A DNA stretch of 64,000 nucleotides, from NCBI GenBank assembly GCA_015657535.1, contig JADHZB010000615.1:16448-80447 (forward strand), given 5' to 3'. The translations under genes were made by a program, and so were the position numbers. Shown here in pieces: positions 11,894 to 23,510 of this stretch (position 1 is its first letter; the number at the start of each line of letters is the position of its first letter). Below the pieces are notes generated by a model. The model made no database searches. It saw nothing but the letters and a program-made list of their open reading frames with translations, and was not told the DNA's origin. The DNA comes from Nephromyces sp. MM_2019. Taxonomy: Eukaryota > Apicomplexa > Aconoidasida > Nephromycida.

Positions 11894-12997
11894 TTATAAT
11901 GGAGGCTCGGTAGTTTTTTTGATTCGTTAGTTACCTTTTGGGTAATCGAAGAGCTTTCTTTGAATAAGTGTATTAATTGAAAGACTGCTTACTTATACTA
12001 ATTATCATTTCTAAATTGATCATAAAAGGTTGAGTATTTAGACAGTTGCCGACAATGGGATCAAGATGTTTGAATATTGTTTGATCATTTACTCTTGAGT
12101 AGTGAAGCTTAAATAAATTATAAAAATTAAGGTAACGGTCCTATTAACTACTTATTACTTTTACGAAGTGATGTGATTAGTTCTAAACATTAATGAGTTG
12201 CTAGATTTGCAGATATAAAGCACATATGTATTTTTAAAGCATATAATACCACTATTAAAGAATATGATACTAACTACTACACACATGCCTAGTCGATTGT
12301 CGGAGGCTTGAGAAAAGATATTTGATTAAGATGAAGCGCCTATACATTTGTGATAAGGTAAAAGAGACTAATACTCTATGTATTGAGTTGTAATATAAGT
12401 TTTCAATGGCTTAAAATATTTATTTTACTTAATTAAATACCATAATTTGACTCGCAAACATATATTAACACACAGAACAAACTCCCATGTATGATAAAAA
12501 CTGCTACAAACAACCAATTTATGCACAAATACACATGTTTAAACATACATGTAAAAAAATACATATATAAATATTAAAAATATTAGATCAGGCTTTAATA
12601 ATTCAACTTATTAAGACATAAGATCATGATAGCAAATTAAAAAATTGTAATAATTTATCAATAAAGGTTTGAAAAGGAATGAAGGTGATAAAGCATAAAA
12701 TTATCGTGATTGTATCTTTTATTCAAATAACTGACAAGTTTATGCCCAAAGTTAAGACAGAATTGAAAGCATTCCAAGTGTTAAGTTCCTAAAATAGAAA
12801 GGTAACATATTATTCGAATTGTTTGAGTCATTAATGTGATAAAAAATTTGTTTGATTTGTGACAATAACCTTTCTATTTATAAGAGGGTAAGGTGAGATG
12901 AATGACTCGGATATAATTCTGTCGAAAATTTAGATTTATCAAGTGTAAAGAATGTAGCATTAATAAGTAAAAATATCTTGCTAATTCTAAATAAAAG
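11894..12997. other. Intergenic
   Basis: About 1.1 kb without a convincing gene. A short plus-strand frame at about 12331 (MKRLYICDK) is followed by a GTAAAA donor but no partner exon was found. The rest is A+T-rich. Confidence 0.4.
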
Positions 12998-14901
12998 TTA
13001 CGCATTAGCTAGCATATACCTTTTACTAGCTTTGAAAATTGTTAAATACACTGTATTCCCTACATAAACAGCATCCAATGTATCTCCAGAGCTTATTGAA
13101 TTAGGTTGTAGTACCAGGCAAAGCCTAAATGTTTTAATATGCAGTTCAGTTTATCATTTTCTAAGTTTTAATTTTTCAGTTATGTATTATTAATAAGACC
13201 TTGGATTCTTATCATCCAAAATAAAATTATAAGCCTTTATAATTGTATGATTTGATTCTCTTGTGATAGAAGGTTGTTCTTTCCTGGGGTTCTCTAAAGT
13301 GAAAAACATTCGAGTTTGTTCATCAATAACGTTTAGAAATTGATACAAAAAGTTAATTCAAGGTGCTTCGTTTTATACAAATTTAAGAAAAAAAAAAATC
13401 TCTTTCTTGTGTAGTCATTACGTGTTGGAGCAGGTGTAGCACAATTGTTAGCTATTCGATTAGGTGTAATTAAATTTTCATTTTCTTCAGGAAACGTAGA
13501 TGACTCCAAAACCTCAATTAAGGGCTTTTTGTTGTTAGGTTTTAGAGGTTTATCTTGAATAAATTGAGACAATTTGATGTGTGTTATGCAAATTCTTAAA
13601 TATGTGAATTAAAGAGATCACTTTCCAGATAAGAATAAACAAGACAAAAACGAAATTGACTTAAGAAAAATGCATATGACTTTAAAGAAAATTTGTTCTT
13701 TAGTGCCATTTGTGCTAGAATATAAATTTGCAGAAAAGAGTTAAATTTACCTATAGTAGGATTTAAGTTTGAAAAAACTGGGTTTTTATGTATGTTGGTA
13801 TTGTTAAAGTGGTGATTGGGGAAGAATGTTAGAGAATTTGGGTTGCTTTCTATGATTAAAGAATCTGAAGACCTTTTCTGACTCAAAAATTGTAGATTTT
13901 GAGTTAATAAGAGTTCATTTTCTGTCCAATTTTACAGGGTAAAAAGTTATAAAATACACTCTGCTTTAATATATATCTTGAGATTCATATAAAGTTCAGA
14001 CCTTGCTTTTGTAGTTTTATAATGGCAAGATAAATGACATATTTCCTAAATTCTTTATCATCAAGACAGCGATTGAAAGTTTCGGTGCTTATAAGCAAAT
14101 CAGATATGGCCCAACTGCGAAATTAGATAATCACACCAATTAATTATAAAAAAAATTGTATAAATTTATATCACTCCGATTTTCCGTCTGAAAAAATCAA
14201 AATACTATTTGCATTTACTAACGAATCAGAATTTGTGGCTTTAGATTTCTGTCTTTTGTTGAGCCCGATTGGAATTACATTGTCTGCTGCCTATGAGTAA
14301 TAAATTGGATTATTTCCTAGGTGAAAAACTCTTGAAAAATTATTCTTACATTTTGGTCCTTTATTTCAGTAGTTGTTGGGAATCTAAAGAAAGTTTAGAA
14401 GGGGGCTAATTATTGAGTCAAATGGTTTAAAGTTTGATTTAGCTTACTTTTCTGAATGGTAGAAGTTAATGTAATAGTCTATGGCGTTTGTGTTAAGATC
14501 CGTCTCTGATATAACAATCACTGCCTGTGTTTTAAGCTATTTATATGTAGATTCATGGTGATTAAAGGAGATTATTTCTATACCTTCCTCATTATCGTCT
14601 TTACACCGAAGCCAATGCGCTAAAATAAAGGGAAGAGTGTATAGCTTCTATAAACTTAAGATTTATGTGCTTACCCAATCTTCAATATTTGTGAATAATT
14701 TGACATTGGGAGTAGGAGACAGGTTTTCAATCTGGGAGCTAATTAGCTCCGAGTATTCCTATAGCACGACAAAATAAGTGAAATCTGGTGTTGTTTGTAG
14801 TACAAATTTAGTAAGTTTCATACCTGTGGGCTTTTTGTTACAAGTTCATCAAGCATTCGCCACATTTCAGAGGCCTTTTCTAGTATTTTGGAGGATTCCA
14901 T
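12998..14901 (-). CDS. PIH1 domain-containing protein
   Basis: PIH1 proteins are HSP90 adaptors: PIH1D1/Nop17 in the R2TP complex for snoRNP and polymerase assembly, or kintoun-type factors for axonemal dynein assembly. About ten exons start at ATG 14901 (MESSKILEKASEMWRMLDEL). The PIH core includes IEDWRIGFGVKTIMRK, QAVIVISETDLNTNAIDYYI and, most typically, SWAISDLLISTETFNRCLDD followed by FRKYVIYLAIIKLQ. A polar Ser/Asn/Pro linker follows (SQKRSSDSLIIESNPNS). The C-terminal part (GDTLDAVYVGNTVYLTIF) looks like the CS-like half. The stop at 12998 follows KRYMLANA. One intron in the linker, of over 250 bases, has alternative acceptors. Whether this is the R2TP or the dynein type cannot be told. 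Confidence 0.75.
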
Positions 14902-16308
14902 TGTGGCAATTTCCTTGGTTAAGCTTTTTCCATAGATTGGTTATGTAGCTATTGTTCAGTCAGAAAAACTTTCGAGTTTTCACAAACTTGTCTAGTGCCC
15001 AGAAAAAATTATTGAGATTTCTCTTTCAGACTTGAGTTTGTTGTTTGTATGGCTAGTGAAAAAATGTTCATTTTAAATTTCTTTATTAGATCATGGTCTC
15101 GAGCAACAGTATATCGATAAACTTGTCTATATTTAAGCTTGTTTAATGTTTGATTGTTATAGAGTCGACATTGGTTTATAGTTTTATTTCAATATTGGGT
15201 TTTGGCGTTTTATCAAAAATACAAAAATGTAATTTGAGTGTACACTTAGGGTTATGCCTGGGTTCAAACTCAAAGTTGTTGATCTGAGTTTAGTTATCAT
15301 TTTACTAACTTAAAAGTATTTTGTTCATGTGGATTTGTTCCATATTAAAATCATTATGGATTATGTATAAGTATCTATAATGAGGATAGCTAACTTAAGA
15401 ATTCAAATTGAGCTCAAATTATCTAAACCTTAAATATAAAAACATCCAAAAATTCTATTCAAAACAATCTTAAATTAAAGATTAATTTAATTATATGTAA
15501 GGACGCCTTTTAGTGTGTTTGTTTGATGAATAATGCCTATCTTATTAGTGAAAATCAACGATGACAATTAGAAAAGCTTTCAAAATATGCTATAGCTGGT
15601 TTTTTAAAAAGGGTTTCTCGAAAAGAGAGAGTTTCAATAATTTTTTAGTACAATTGCATCGTTTGTAATATTGCAGGTGCCGAAATATCTCACGAGTTTC
15701 TCTCAATTTATGTATCATCGTTAAACAATTTACATCTAACTGTTGGAGATTTTTTTTATAAAATATGGGGTTGAGGAAATTTTGCTAAAGCAAACAAGGG
15801 CCCACAACAATGGCTCTAATTAGTTAATCAATACAAGCCAACTATGCTTTCCACATTCTAGCTTCTTTACGTATCTTTCAATTTATCTAGAATTGGATAT
15901 ATAATTAAGTGTAACAAAAATTAGATTTGACACAAGTCTAAACCACATACACGTTTGATTCAAAATCACTTAAGCTTGTATATGTTTGATGAATTGCTTG
16001 AGTAAATCAAATATAAAATTAAAGCTTCTCATGAAATCAATAAGCTACTTCTCTCTTTATACTACACTTGCTCCATTTGTAAAAGTTTGTTTGAAAGTTT
16101 ATTAAGAGGACAAGTCAATACTAAAAGCTACTAGTGAATTTAATCACACTTTACTAAGCTATTCAACTAATAAATACGAAATCAGTTTTTTTTATAGTAC
16201 ATGAACAAATTTAGAAAATTTTAGTTATAAGTCCTTAAAAGGTCACATTGTTAAGTTCTTTCTATATCTATTTAAGTTTCTTTGTTTTATTCAATTATCA
16301 TCAAAACC
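14902..16308. other. Divergent intergenic region between PIH1 and BCKDH genes
   Basis: About 1.4 kb between two divergently transcribed genes, so it should hold both promoters. A+T-rich, no conserved element recognised, no tRNA-like sequence identified. Confidence 0.45.
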
Positions 16309-18055
16309 ATGCTTAGAAGCCTATTCAAACTACCTAGAATTTCTGCTGGGACTGCAATCCCGCATTTGTTTCCCCTTAACAGAGCTATTTCTACCACCTC
16401 TCCGAGGCGCTTGAATAGTCAAGCTTCCTCCAATGCTGGTCCTACCCAGGAAATGAATTTAGTTATGGCGCTCAATTCTGCAATGCATATGGCCATGGAA
16501 AATGATCCAACGTACGATCTTCCACTATATAAATTTTTCTATTTCACTAACTACATAATTTATTTTGCTCTGAAGTCTATTTAAACTTTTATATAAACTA
16601 TTATAACTATATATAACTCTCGATTTATAGAAACCTCTATAAACTTTTATATAAATGAGCTCAGTTGCTGTGTTTTTGGCGAAGATGTCGCTTTTGGTGG
16701 AGTTTTCCGATGTTCTGTTGATCTTAAGGAAAAATATGGTTCTCATCGAGTTTTTAATACCCCTCTCTCCGAACAAGTAATCAACACTTATTCAGGCTAA
16801 CTGATTACTTTAATCCATCACTTAAAATTAAAATAAATCTTGTGTATTTATTCAGGGTATAGCCGGGTTTGGTATTGGCTTGGCATCAATGGGCTGCACT
16901 TCGATTGCAGAAATCCAATTTGCAGATTATATCTTTCCGGCCTTTGACCAAGTATTTATAATTATAAAATTGTCCTATAACTTATATAAAATTTTCTTTT
17001 TTTATTCCCTCCAGATTGTAAATGAAGCTGCCAAGTTTAGATATCGTGCTGGTGGAACATTTGACTGTGGTAAACTTACATTTAGAAGCGCTTGGGGAGC
17101 TGTTGGGCATGGCGGTCTTTACCATTCTCAATCTCCAGAAGCTTACTTTGCTCATACTCCTGGCTTGAAAGTAAAATGACTCAAGAGTTTATGATTATGT
17201 AATTTAAAGTTGAATTAAAAATTTTATCAGATTGTCATACCCAGCCGACCATATCAAGCCAAAGGTCTACTTTTAAAATCTATTAGAGGTTAATCAATAA
17301 CAATTTATACACATTGACTGAATATTAGATCCAAAACTGAATTTTCTGTTTGAATTAGACCCAAACCCTGTAGTGTTTTTTGAACCGAAGGCACTCTACA
17401 GAGCAGCAATAGGACAAGTACCCGTGGGCTATTATGAATTAGAGCTAGGCAAAGCAGATGTTATGAAAGAGGGAACTGATGTATGATCAAATGCTTTTCT
17501 CTTCGTTTTTACTTTCCTAAAGCAATAACTTTATTAACACATTTAATCTAATCAGGTAACTCTCGTTGCTTGGGGTAATTTGGTTCACCAATCAATGGAT
17601 GCAGCACAGATGCTTGCTGAAGAAGGGATATCTGTTGAAGTAATCGATCTTCAAACTATTTTACCTTGGGATGTTGACACAATTGTTAATTCAGTCAACA
17701 AGACAGGAAGATTAGTTGTAACCCACGAAGCTCCAGTAATTCTTTATACGAAACACACCTAACTCATTCTTAAAATGCCTTACTATATGTTTTTCTAATT
17801 AGTACACCGGAGGTTTCGGTGCTGAGATTGCAAGCACCATCCAAGCTAAATGTTTTTATAACCTTGAGGCACCAGTTAAGCGTATATGTGGCTATGACAC
17901 CCCTTTCCCACTTGTCTATGAAAAGGTATTTTATTTATTTTAATTTAACAAGGACGAAAAATTCAAAAAAAAATATTATTTTGTGTTAGTTATACCTTCC
18001 CGACAAACACAAGCTATTTGATGGCATTAAAAAGATGATGGAAGAGAGTGGTTGA
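16309..18055 (+). CDS. BCKDHB: Branched-chain 2-oxoacid dehydrogenase E1 beta subunit
   Basis: Beta subunit of the ThDP-dependent E1 of mitochondrial BCKDH; in apicomplexans this complex is known to serve as the mitochondrial pyruvate dehydrogenase. Nine exons: 16309-16511, 16665-16776, 16856-16951, 17015-17170, 17231-17288, 17359-17480, 17556-17735, 17803-17925, 17990-18055. Phases close to give 371 residues. The N-terminus ([14 protein letters not shown], then Ser/Thr/Arg-rich) is a mitochondrial presequence. Family blocks follow in order: [92 protein letters not shown] and [13 protein letters not shown]. The Glu of FGEDVAF binds the ThDP aminopyrimidine. Full length and intact. The E1 alpha and E2 genes are not in this window. 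Confidence 0.96.
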
Positions 18056-18777
18056 AATTATAGATTCATTATTTTTATGATTGTTTTTATATTAAACGAC
18101 TTATGATAATTATATTCTATATTCTAAGCATTATATATATATATGATTTTATTCCCATATTTTTCATTATAATTGATGATTTCTTCGGTGAGACTACAAT
18201 TTATTATAAATTCCAACCCTATTATTTTTCATTTTAATTAAATTGAGTCTCATTTATAAAGAAGGTGTCACTTTAAAGTTTTCATTGAATATTTATAATA
18301 ATATCTGAAACAAACCCCTTAACTTTCATGAAATATCCGTTGCTCACATGAAACATTGATAGAATAAACATCTTTCAAGCTTTAAATATAAAAGAATAAA
18401 AAATTATTTACCTTTTATTTATTCAAGTAAACAGTCTTGACTTATTTTTAAAATGATTATTTATGAATTTAAAATACTACTTGCTCGAAGCAGTAACTGT
18501 AAAGTGCACAAAATTTTTAAAGGATTTAAAAAGTGTATAACCTTAGTTTCTAAATATTGTATTAAAGATAAAAATTATAACTATGTATAAGATTGAGAAT
18601 TTTTATTTAAAAATGTACAAGCTCCTCAAGTTCAATAATAAAAGCAATGTTTAAAGTGTTGACATTTCAAATATCTTAATGAACATATGGTGACGATAAT
18701 TAGAGCCAAGCGTTTCATTAAATACAATTTTCAATTCATCTATTTAATTTTATAACTTAAGAAACGCTAATCATCCA
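18056..18777. other. Intergenic
   Basis: 3' flank of the BCKDH gene and 5' flank of the SLBP gene. A TA run lies near 18135. No coding feature. Confidence 0.45.
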
Positions 18778-20119
18778 ATGAAGTACTCAGATAAAGGAAC
18801 TGAAAAAAAAGGGGCAAATTCTCGTCGTTTAAAAGACATAGAGCTTACAAAAAAGTCTATTGGCTATTATCGTTACTCTAAGATATTTTCAAGAGAGAAA
18901 CGTAGAAGAAGCTTATCCGAAACCTGGTGCCCAGAAACACCAAATCCAGAAGAGGTTCAAAAACTGATTTCAGTATCACATAAAACACCCTAATTTACTA
19001 CCAGAGATCAATTTCTTTTTGTTATGACTTAATTACAATTCATATTCACTCAGGGACTTAGCTGTTCATTATGGTCCAAAAAGTTGAAGCACTGGAGGAA
19101 ATCAATCCACAGATGGACAAATGTCAGTATTAGGTTCTTTTTAATACATCATAACAAAAAATGCATTATGAAACAGCTCAATAACTCTTTTTTGACGCAT
19201 AGCTGAAATATTTGTATGTTAAAATTAGCTAAACGAAAACTCCTTTCAAAAACTATTGGAAGAACCAGACTTGAAAATAACAGAAATTAAGTTATCACAA
19301 AAGGAATTTTTAAAGAAGGACTTGCATATAAAAACAGAGCTAGAAAATTCAAATAACTTGAATTCCGCTAAACCCTTAGAAATCAATAACCAAACAGCAT
19401 CAGTTAGTAAATATCTTTAAACTTTTTAATACAAATAGTAATATTTTCCTCAATTTAATAACTGCACATATTTAGAAAAATGGACAAATCGAGATACTCA
19501 GAAGGATAATCCTTTCAGATCCGCTTCAAGATCCCATGATAGACATATTGGAAAACTTGACAGCACAATCACCCACTTTTTTCATCCCCAAACATTATAA
19601 CAGCACAACTACATTGGAAAAGTAATTGATACGACTTGTTTTACAAAAATTGATCTTAATTTGTTTTAGATTATAAAATTCTTTTGTTTACCAATGACAA
19701 CCTGATTAACTTTGTTAGAGTTTTTAATTGTTATCAGGTTTTACACAATCTCTGAAGACGACCTCGAACAACGTATAAATAATCTTAATTCTAGTGGTAA
19801 AATTTATAGTCATTGGAAACTACTTGGATTGAATCTTTACAAACACCTTCTAAATAACAATTTGAAGGAAGATACAGAAATCAAAGACCTAGTTGAAACT
19901 TCTAAACCAAATTTAGAATTGTCTTATTTTGAGGGTAACTATTCGAAAATTTTATCTTAAATATTAAATGAACATATTTTTGTTTCAGCTTTAGAAGAAT
20001 GGCATACAAGTCTTAGGTTAAAACAGCTAATGTCAATTGGTAAAATACCTAGAACGCTCCCTATAAGGGGTACTCCCATATTCTCAACTAACTCTTCGAA
20101 AGACTTAAGATGTTTATAA
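18778..20119 (+). CDS. SLBP: Histone mRNA stem-loop binding protein
   Basis: SLBP binds the 3' stem-loop of replication-dependent histone mRNAs and directs their processing, translation and decay. The RNA-binding domain is split over two exons. The first has RRLKDIELTKKSIGYYRYSK (family: R-Q-K-D-x-x-x-K-N-T-x-x-Y-x-x-Y), then CPETPNPEE with the TPN motif. The second has WSKKLKHWRKSIHRWTN, matching the family's W-x-x-x-[IV]-x-x-W-[RK]-x-x-[LI]-H-x-W ending. The first exon probably ends at 18972 (TCA-GTATCA), with an earlier donor possible. Downstream exons add about 250 residues: an acidic, polar part, EILRRIILSDPLQDP, and a C-terminal part ending SSKDLRCL. That extension resembles nothing I know. 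Confidence 0.85.
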
Positions 20120-20366
20120 AACAAAAACTTTTTTTAATTTATTTCTGTAACATACTTGGGACTTATTTACGACAAGTGAAATATATCAACAACAGTTTTA
20201 TTTTATTATTATATCTGATCTCTCAATTACTAATTTGAAACCACATTCACAACTCCAATTTACTCACTTAAAACTAGAAATGATTGTGAGTAGTTACATC
20301 AAGTTAATATACATATTTGAAAATATTATTGTAAAACAAGTATATTAATTTTCAAAACATAAAAAA

Positions 20367-21165
20367 ATGTTATCCTTAATCAAAGATATTCTATCAAAAA
20401 ATATTCTCAGAATGGTAAGAGAAACATAAGATAGAAATTAAATTAAAACACCATTTTCTAAAGCCTAAAAGACGGATAGAGGAATCTGAGTCAATCAAAG
20501 AAATTAAATTGAATTCTAACAAGCCACAAGAAACTTATAAAGATGGAATTCGAGTCAATTTTAGCTGCACCCCTCACGTGGACAAAAAATCGGTGAGAAC
20601 TTCAGAATATAAATTACAAAAAACAACTTATGAATCAAAACTAAAGAGCGAAATCCTTCACCTATTTATATTTAAGTTCGAGTAAGTTGATAAATTTATG
20701 ATAGATAGCTCATGTTTTATTTTTGCTAAACTAAGGAATCTAAACAACAGTCTTATAGAGTTAATTGAGATTCAATCTTATAGCAAAAGTCATGGTAAGA
20801 TTATTTTATTTTGTAATTTGAATAACTACTTAACTCATTTAAAGAATCACATGGCCATAAAATAGTTAAATTAAATTATCTTTTGACTTCTTTCGAAAAG
20901 GTTCCTAGAAATAAGCCATGCTTGAATTTAAGTTAATACATCCGAACATAGTTTTGTAGCAATCCAAAATCTGGAATTGATAGTTTGAAAGTTTTCAAGA
21001 GTTTAAGAGTTGCTTACAATGCACCAGACAGGTCTTTTTCAAAAAGCTTTTCTTCTTGGCCCTCTATAGAGGTAAGTGACTTCAAGGTTTGTCTAAGTAC
21101 TTTCAATTCACTTTATTTTTAAGCAACTACCAGATTCCCAAGACTTCACCTTTATAGTGAGCTAA
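20367..21165 (+). CDS. Orphan protein, several short exons
   Basis: Starts MLSLIKDILSKNILRM, splices at GTAAGA into a basic polar exon (PKRRIEESESIKEIKLNSNK) and continues with FENLNNSLIELIEIQSYSKS and KIVKLNYLLTSFEKVPRN. A further exon reads LKVFKSLRVAYNAPDRSFSK, and the last reads QLPDSQDFTFIVS before the stop at 21165. Most junctions close in phase. The join near 20930-20965 does not close cleanly, so an exon boundary there is wrong or missing. No domain or targeting signal recognised. About 190 residues. It lies just 3' of SLBP on the same strand; I cannot exclude that it is part of an extended transcript. Confidence 0.45.
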
Positions 21166-21590
21166 TAAATTTTAAGATTAAATAACTGGAAACATAAACA
21201 GAATTTAAGATAAAATATAGGGTGTGGAAGAGCTGTGATAGCCTAATTGAAGATAACTTTTATACCAATTTTTAAATTTTAACTTTATTTTATGATATTT
21301 AACTCTAAAACAATTCGCTTTTAATTCTTTATAACATTTCCAACCCAATCGAAAACCGTTTCAATCAAATTTTTGAAAAATTTGATATCTATTACTCAAA
21401 GTCAATGTGTGTCGCTTAAGGTATTCTAAGACTCGAAAATTCAATTTTAACTTACTAATGTATGTCATAAATCTATGGTGAATATGGAATTAAGTCAGTT
21501 CTAAACTGTTTTAAAATATAATATTTTGAGTTTTTCGACAACTAGGTTTAAGTTCTTAGTGATTACAAAATGTCTTATGTTTTGATATTG
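21166..21590. other. Convergent 3' spacer
   Basis: Short region between the ends of a plus-strand and a minus-strand gene. A+T-rich; nothing recognised. Confidence 0.4.
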
Positions 21591-22811
21591 TTAAGGTTCG
21601 GCCTTCGTCTTGCTAGTTTCAATTTCACTAGAATCACAATCTTCTTCACCTTTTTTCTTTGAACTCTCTGCCTTTTTTATAGCTTTTTCCAGGCTCTTCA
21701 ATTCTTCTTCTAGATATCGGTGACTGGATAATTTAATTAGGATGCTACTACAAGCACACCTTCAGTAGTTTCACTGCCTTCTTTTTCGTCATCTTCTTTA
21801 GGCTTTTTTGTTTTTTTAGGACCTATAGTAATTTGTTATAGTGATGGATACTTATATATAAGAGATTATTAGACCTTCTTCTGAAACATCCTGGATGTCT
21901 ACAACATCTTCTGAAATTTTCTTGCTATCTTTGGGAGTATGCTAATTAAGATATTTGAATTCGTTTTCTAGTATTCATTGTGGCTTTATGAAAATCACTT
22001 TTTTCGAAGATTTTTCCTCAGGTTTAAAAATCTGCATTGCGATATAATCATTAGCACTTCTTCCTAAGTCATATGCTCTTATAATTGCATTCGAAATTAG
22101 CCTTGATACTGGATTTTCCTGAAATTATTGCAATAAATCAATTTCAAAGCCATTTTATCATAATTAAGTGGGAGAAAATATCTATCTAAGCCAAACCTCG
22201 TGCCTGAATTAATTAATTATCATAAATTAATTATAAAAAATAATTTTTAAACCATTGCTCCAAGTTGCTGCTAGCAGTTTCAGACGTTTCGGTTGGCTCT
22301 TTTGGCTCTTTTGGCTCTTTCGGCTCTTTTGACTCTTTTGACTCCTTTGTTTCTTTTTGATCTTTTGGATCTCTAGCATCTAAAATACTATATAGTTGAG
22401 GAAGGATTAATGTTTCTTTAACTAAGAAAGATGAAAAATCATTATTCTTTAGTATTAAATTTTTACTAATTACTTGTATTTAAGTTAGATGTTGGCATAA
22501 TTTCCTCTTGTTCCTCAAAGTTAGAAACTGGTCGATGCAACTCACCGCTTTTAGTTGTTGAATTTTTGGGCTCTTCGGCTATAAGGCTTAATCTTTCAAT
22601 AAGTTCATATCTTCTTTGTGGCCTAGAAATTCAAATGTTATTTTCAATATTTTTCTATCATAATTCAAACTTCTCACCTGGAAAACGCTGGCGCTTTCTT
22701 GGTATTTTGAGCTTGATGAAATCTCTTTTGTTCTACGAAGCTTGCTGTAACTTTTGAAATCTCAGGAACCAACAAAAAAGGAGAAAATAGCAAAATTAGA
22801 AACTTAAACAT
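21591..22811 (-). CDS. Secreted low-complexity acidic/basic protein
   Basis: Starts MFKFLILLFSPFLLVPEISK, a clear signal peptide without later membrane segments. About eight short exons follow. The second reads PQRRYELIERLSLIAEEPKN. A later exon (about 22263-22380) is a degenerate repeat of KES, KEP and similar triplets (KESKESKEPKEPKEPKEP). Then come ISNAIIRAYDLGRSANDYIA, GPKKTKKPKEDDEKEGSETT and a coiled-coil-like end, YLEEELKSLEKAIKKAESSK. No family recognised; the charge-rich secreted layout is of a kind apicomplexan parasites export or secrete, but that is inference. Exact exon junctions in the repeat region are approximate. Confidence 0.7.
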
Positions 22812-23510
22812 TTTAAGATAATTAGATAATTTGAAAAACGAGAACAAAATTAAAATAAAATAAGACACTGATAAAATATAATAAATGATGGGATAATTGT
22901 TAAATTTTGCTTTATTAATTGATGAATTTCTCTGTAACTACAGTCTAATAACTACAGTCTAACCTGATAAAAAGGTAATTATATATTTTTGGCATCGTCT
23001 AGGTATGAAATTTTGAAACATTAGCTATTAGATTTTGCTAATGTCATAACTAAGTTCATTCGGCTAAACTATATACTTCAGCTTGATTTAGATCAATCAA
23101 TTTATCATTTAAATATATTAGAAGCAACAAAACCTTGCTCATTTTTTAAAAACTTCCTAGTAACCATAGCTAAATTTAAAGTTTTGATTGAATCTATGAT
23201 GAAAAATATGCCTTAAAATATAGCTTTTAAGAAATAAATTATATGTTTGGTATATTCTCAGTGTTTCAAAAATTTAGTATTGAGATGTAAATTTTAATTA
23301 AAATTTGTAAATTGTTTTTAACAACTTTAAATAGTCTTTAGTAAAAAATTATATTTTCAAATAGTAAGAAGTTATATGGCTTTATAGTTTCCAAAAATCA
23401 TTAAGTTGAGTTAAAGCCCGTTGTTTAAGCTTATGTTTATTTGTTCTATAATTATGATAAAATATCGTCTTCTGTTAGTTACTATTAGTAGAAACAAACA
23501 GTTTTTCGAT
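22812..23510. other. Intergenic
   Basis: A+T-rich spacer between the symplekin stop and the secreted protein start. No coding sequence seen. Confidence 0.4.

Noticed and set aside
16525..16776. Minus-strand frame opposite BCKDH E1-beta
   Set aside because: Antisense shadow of exon 2 and an intron of a certain gene.
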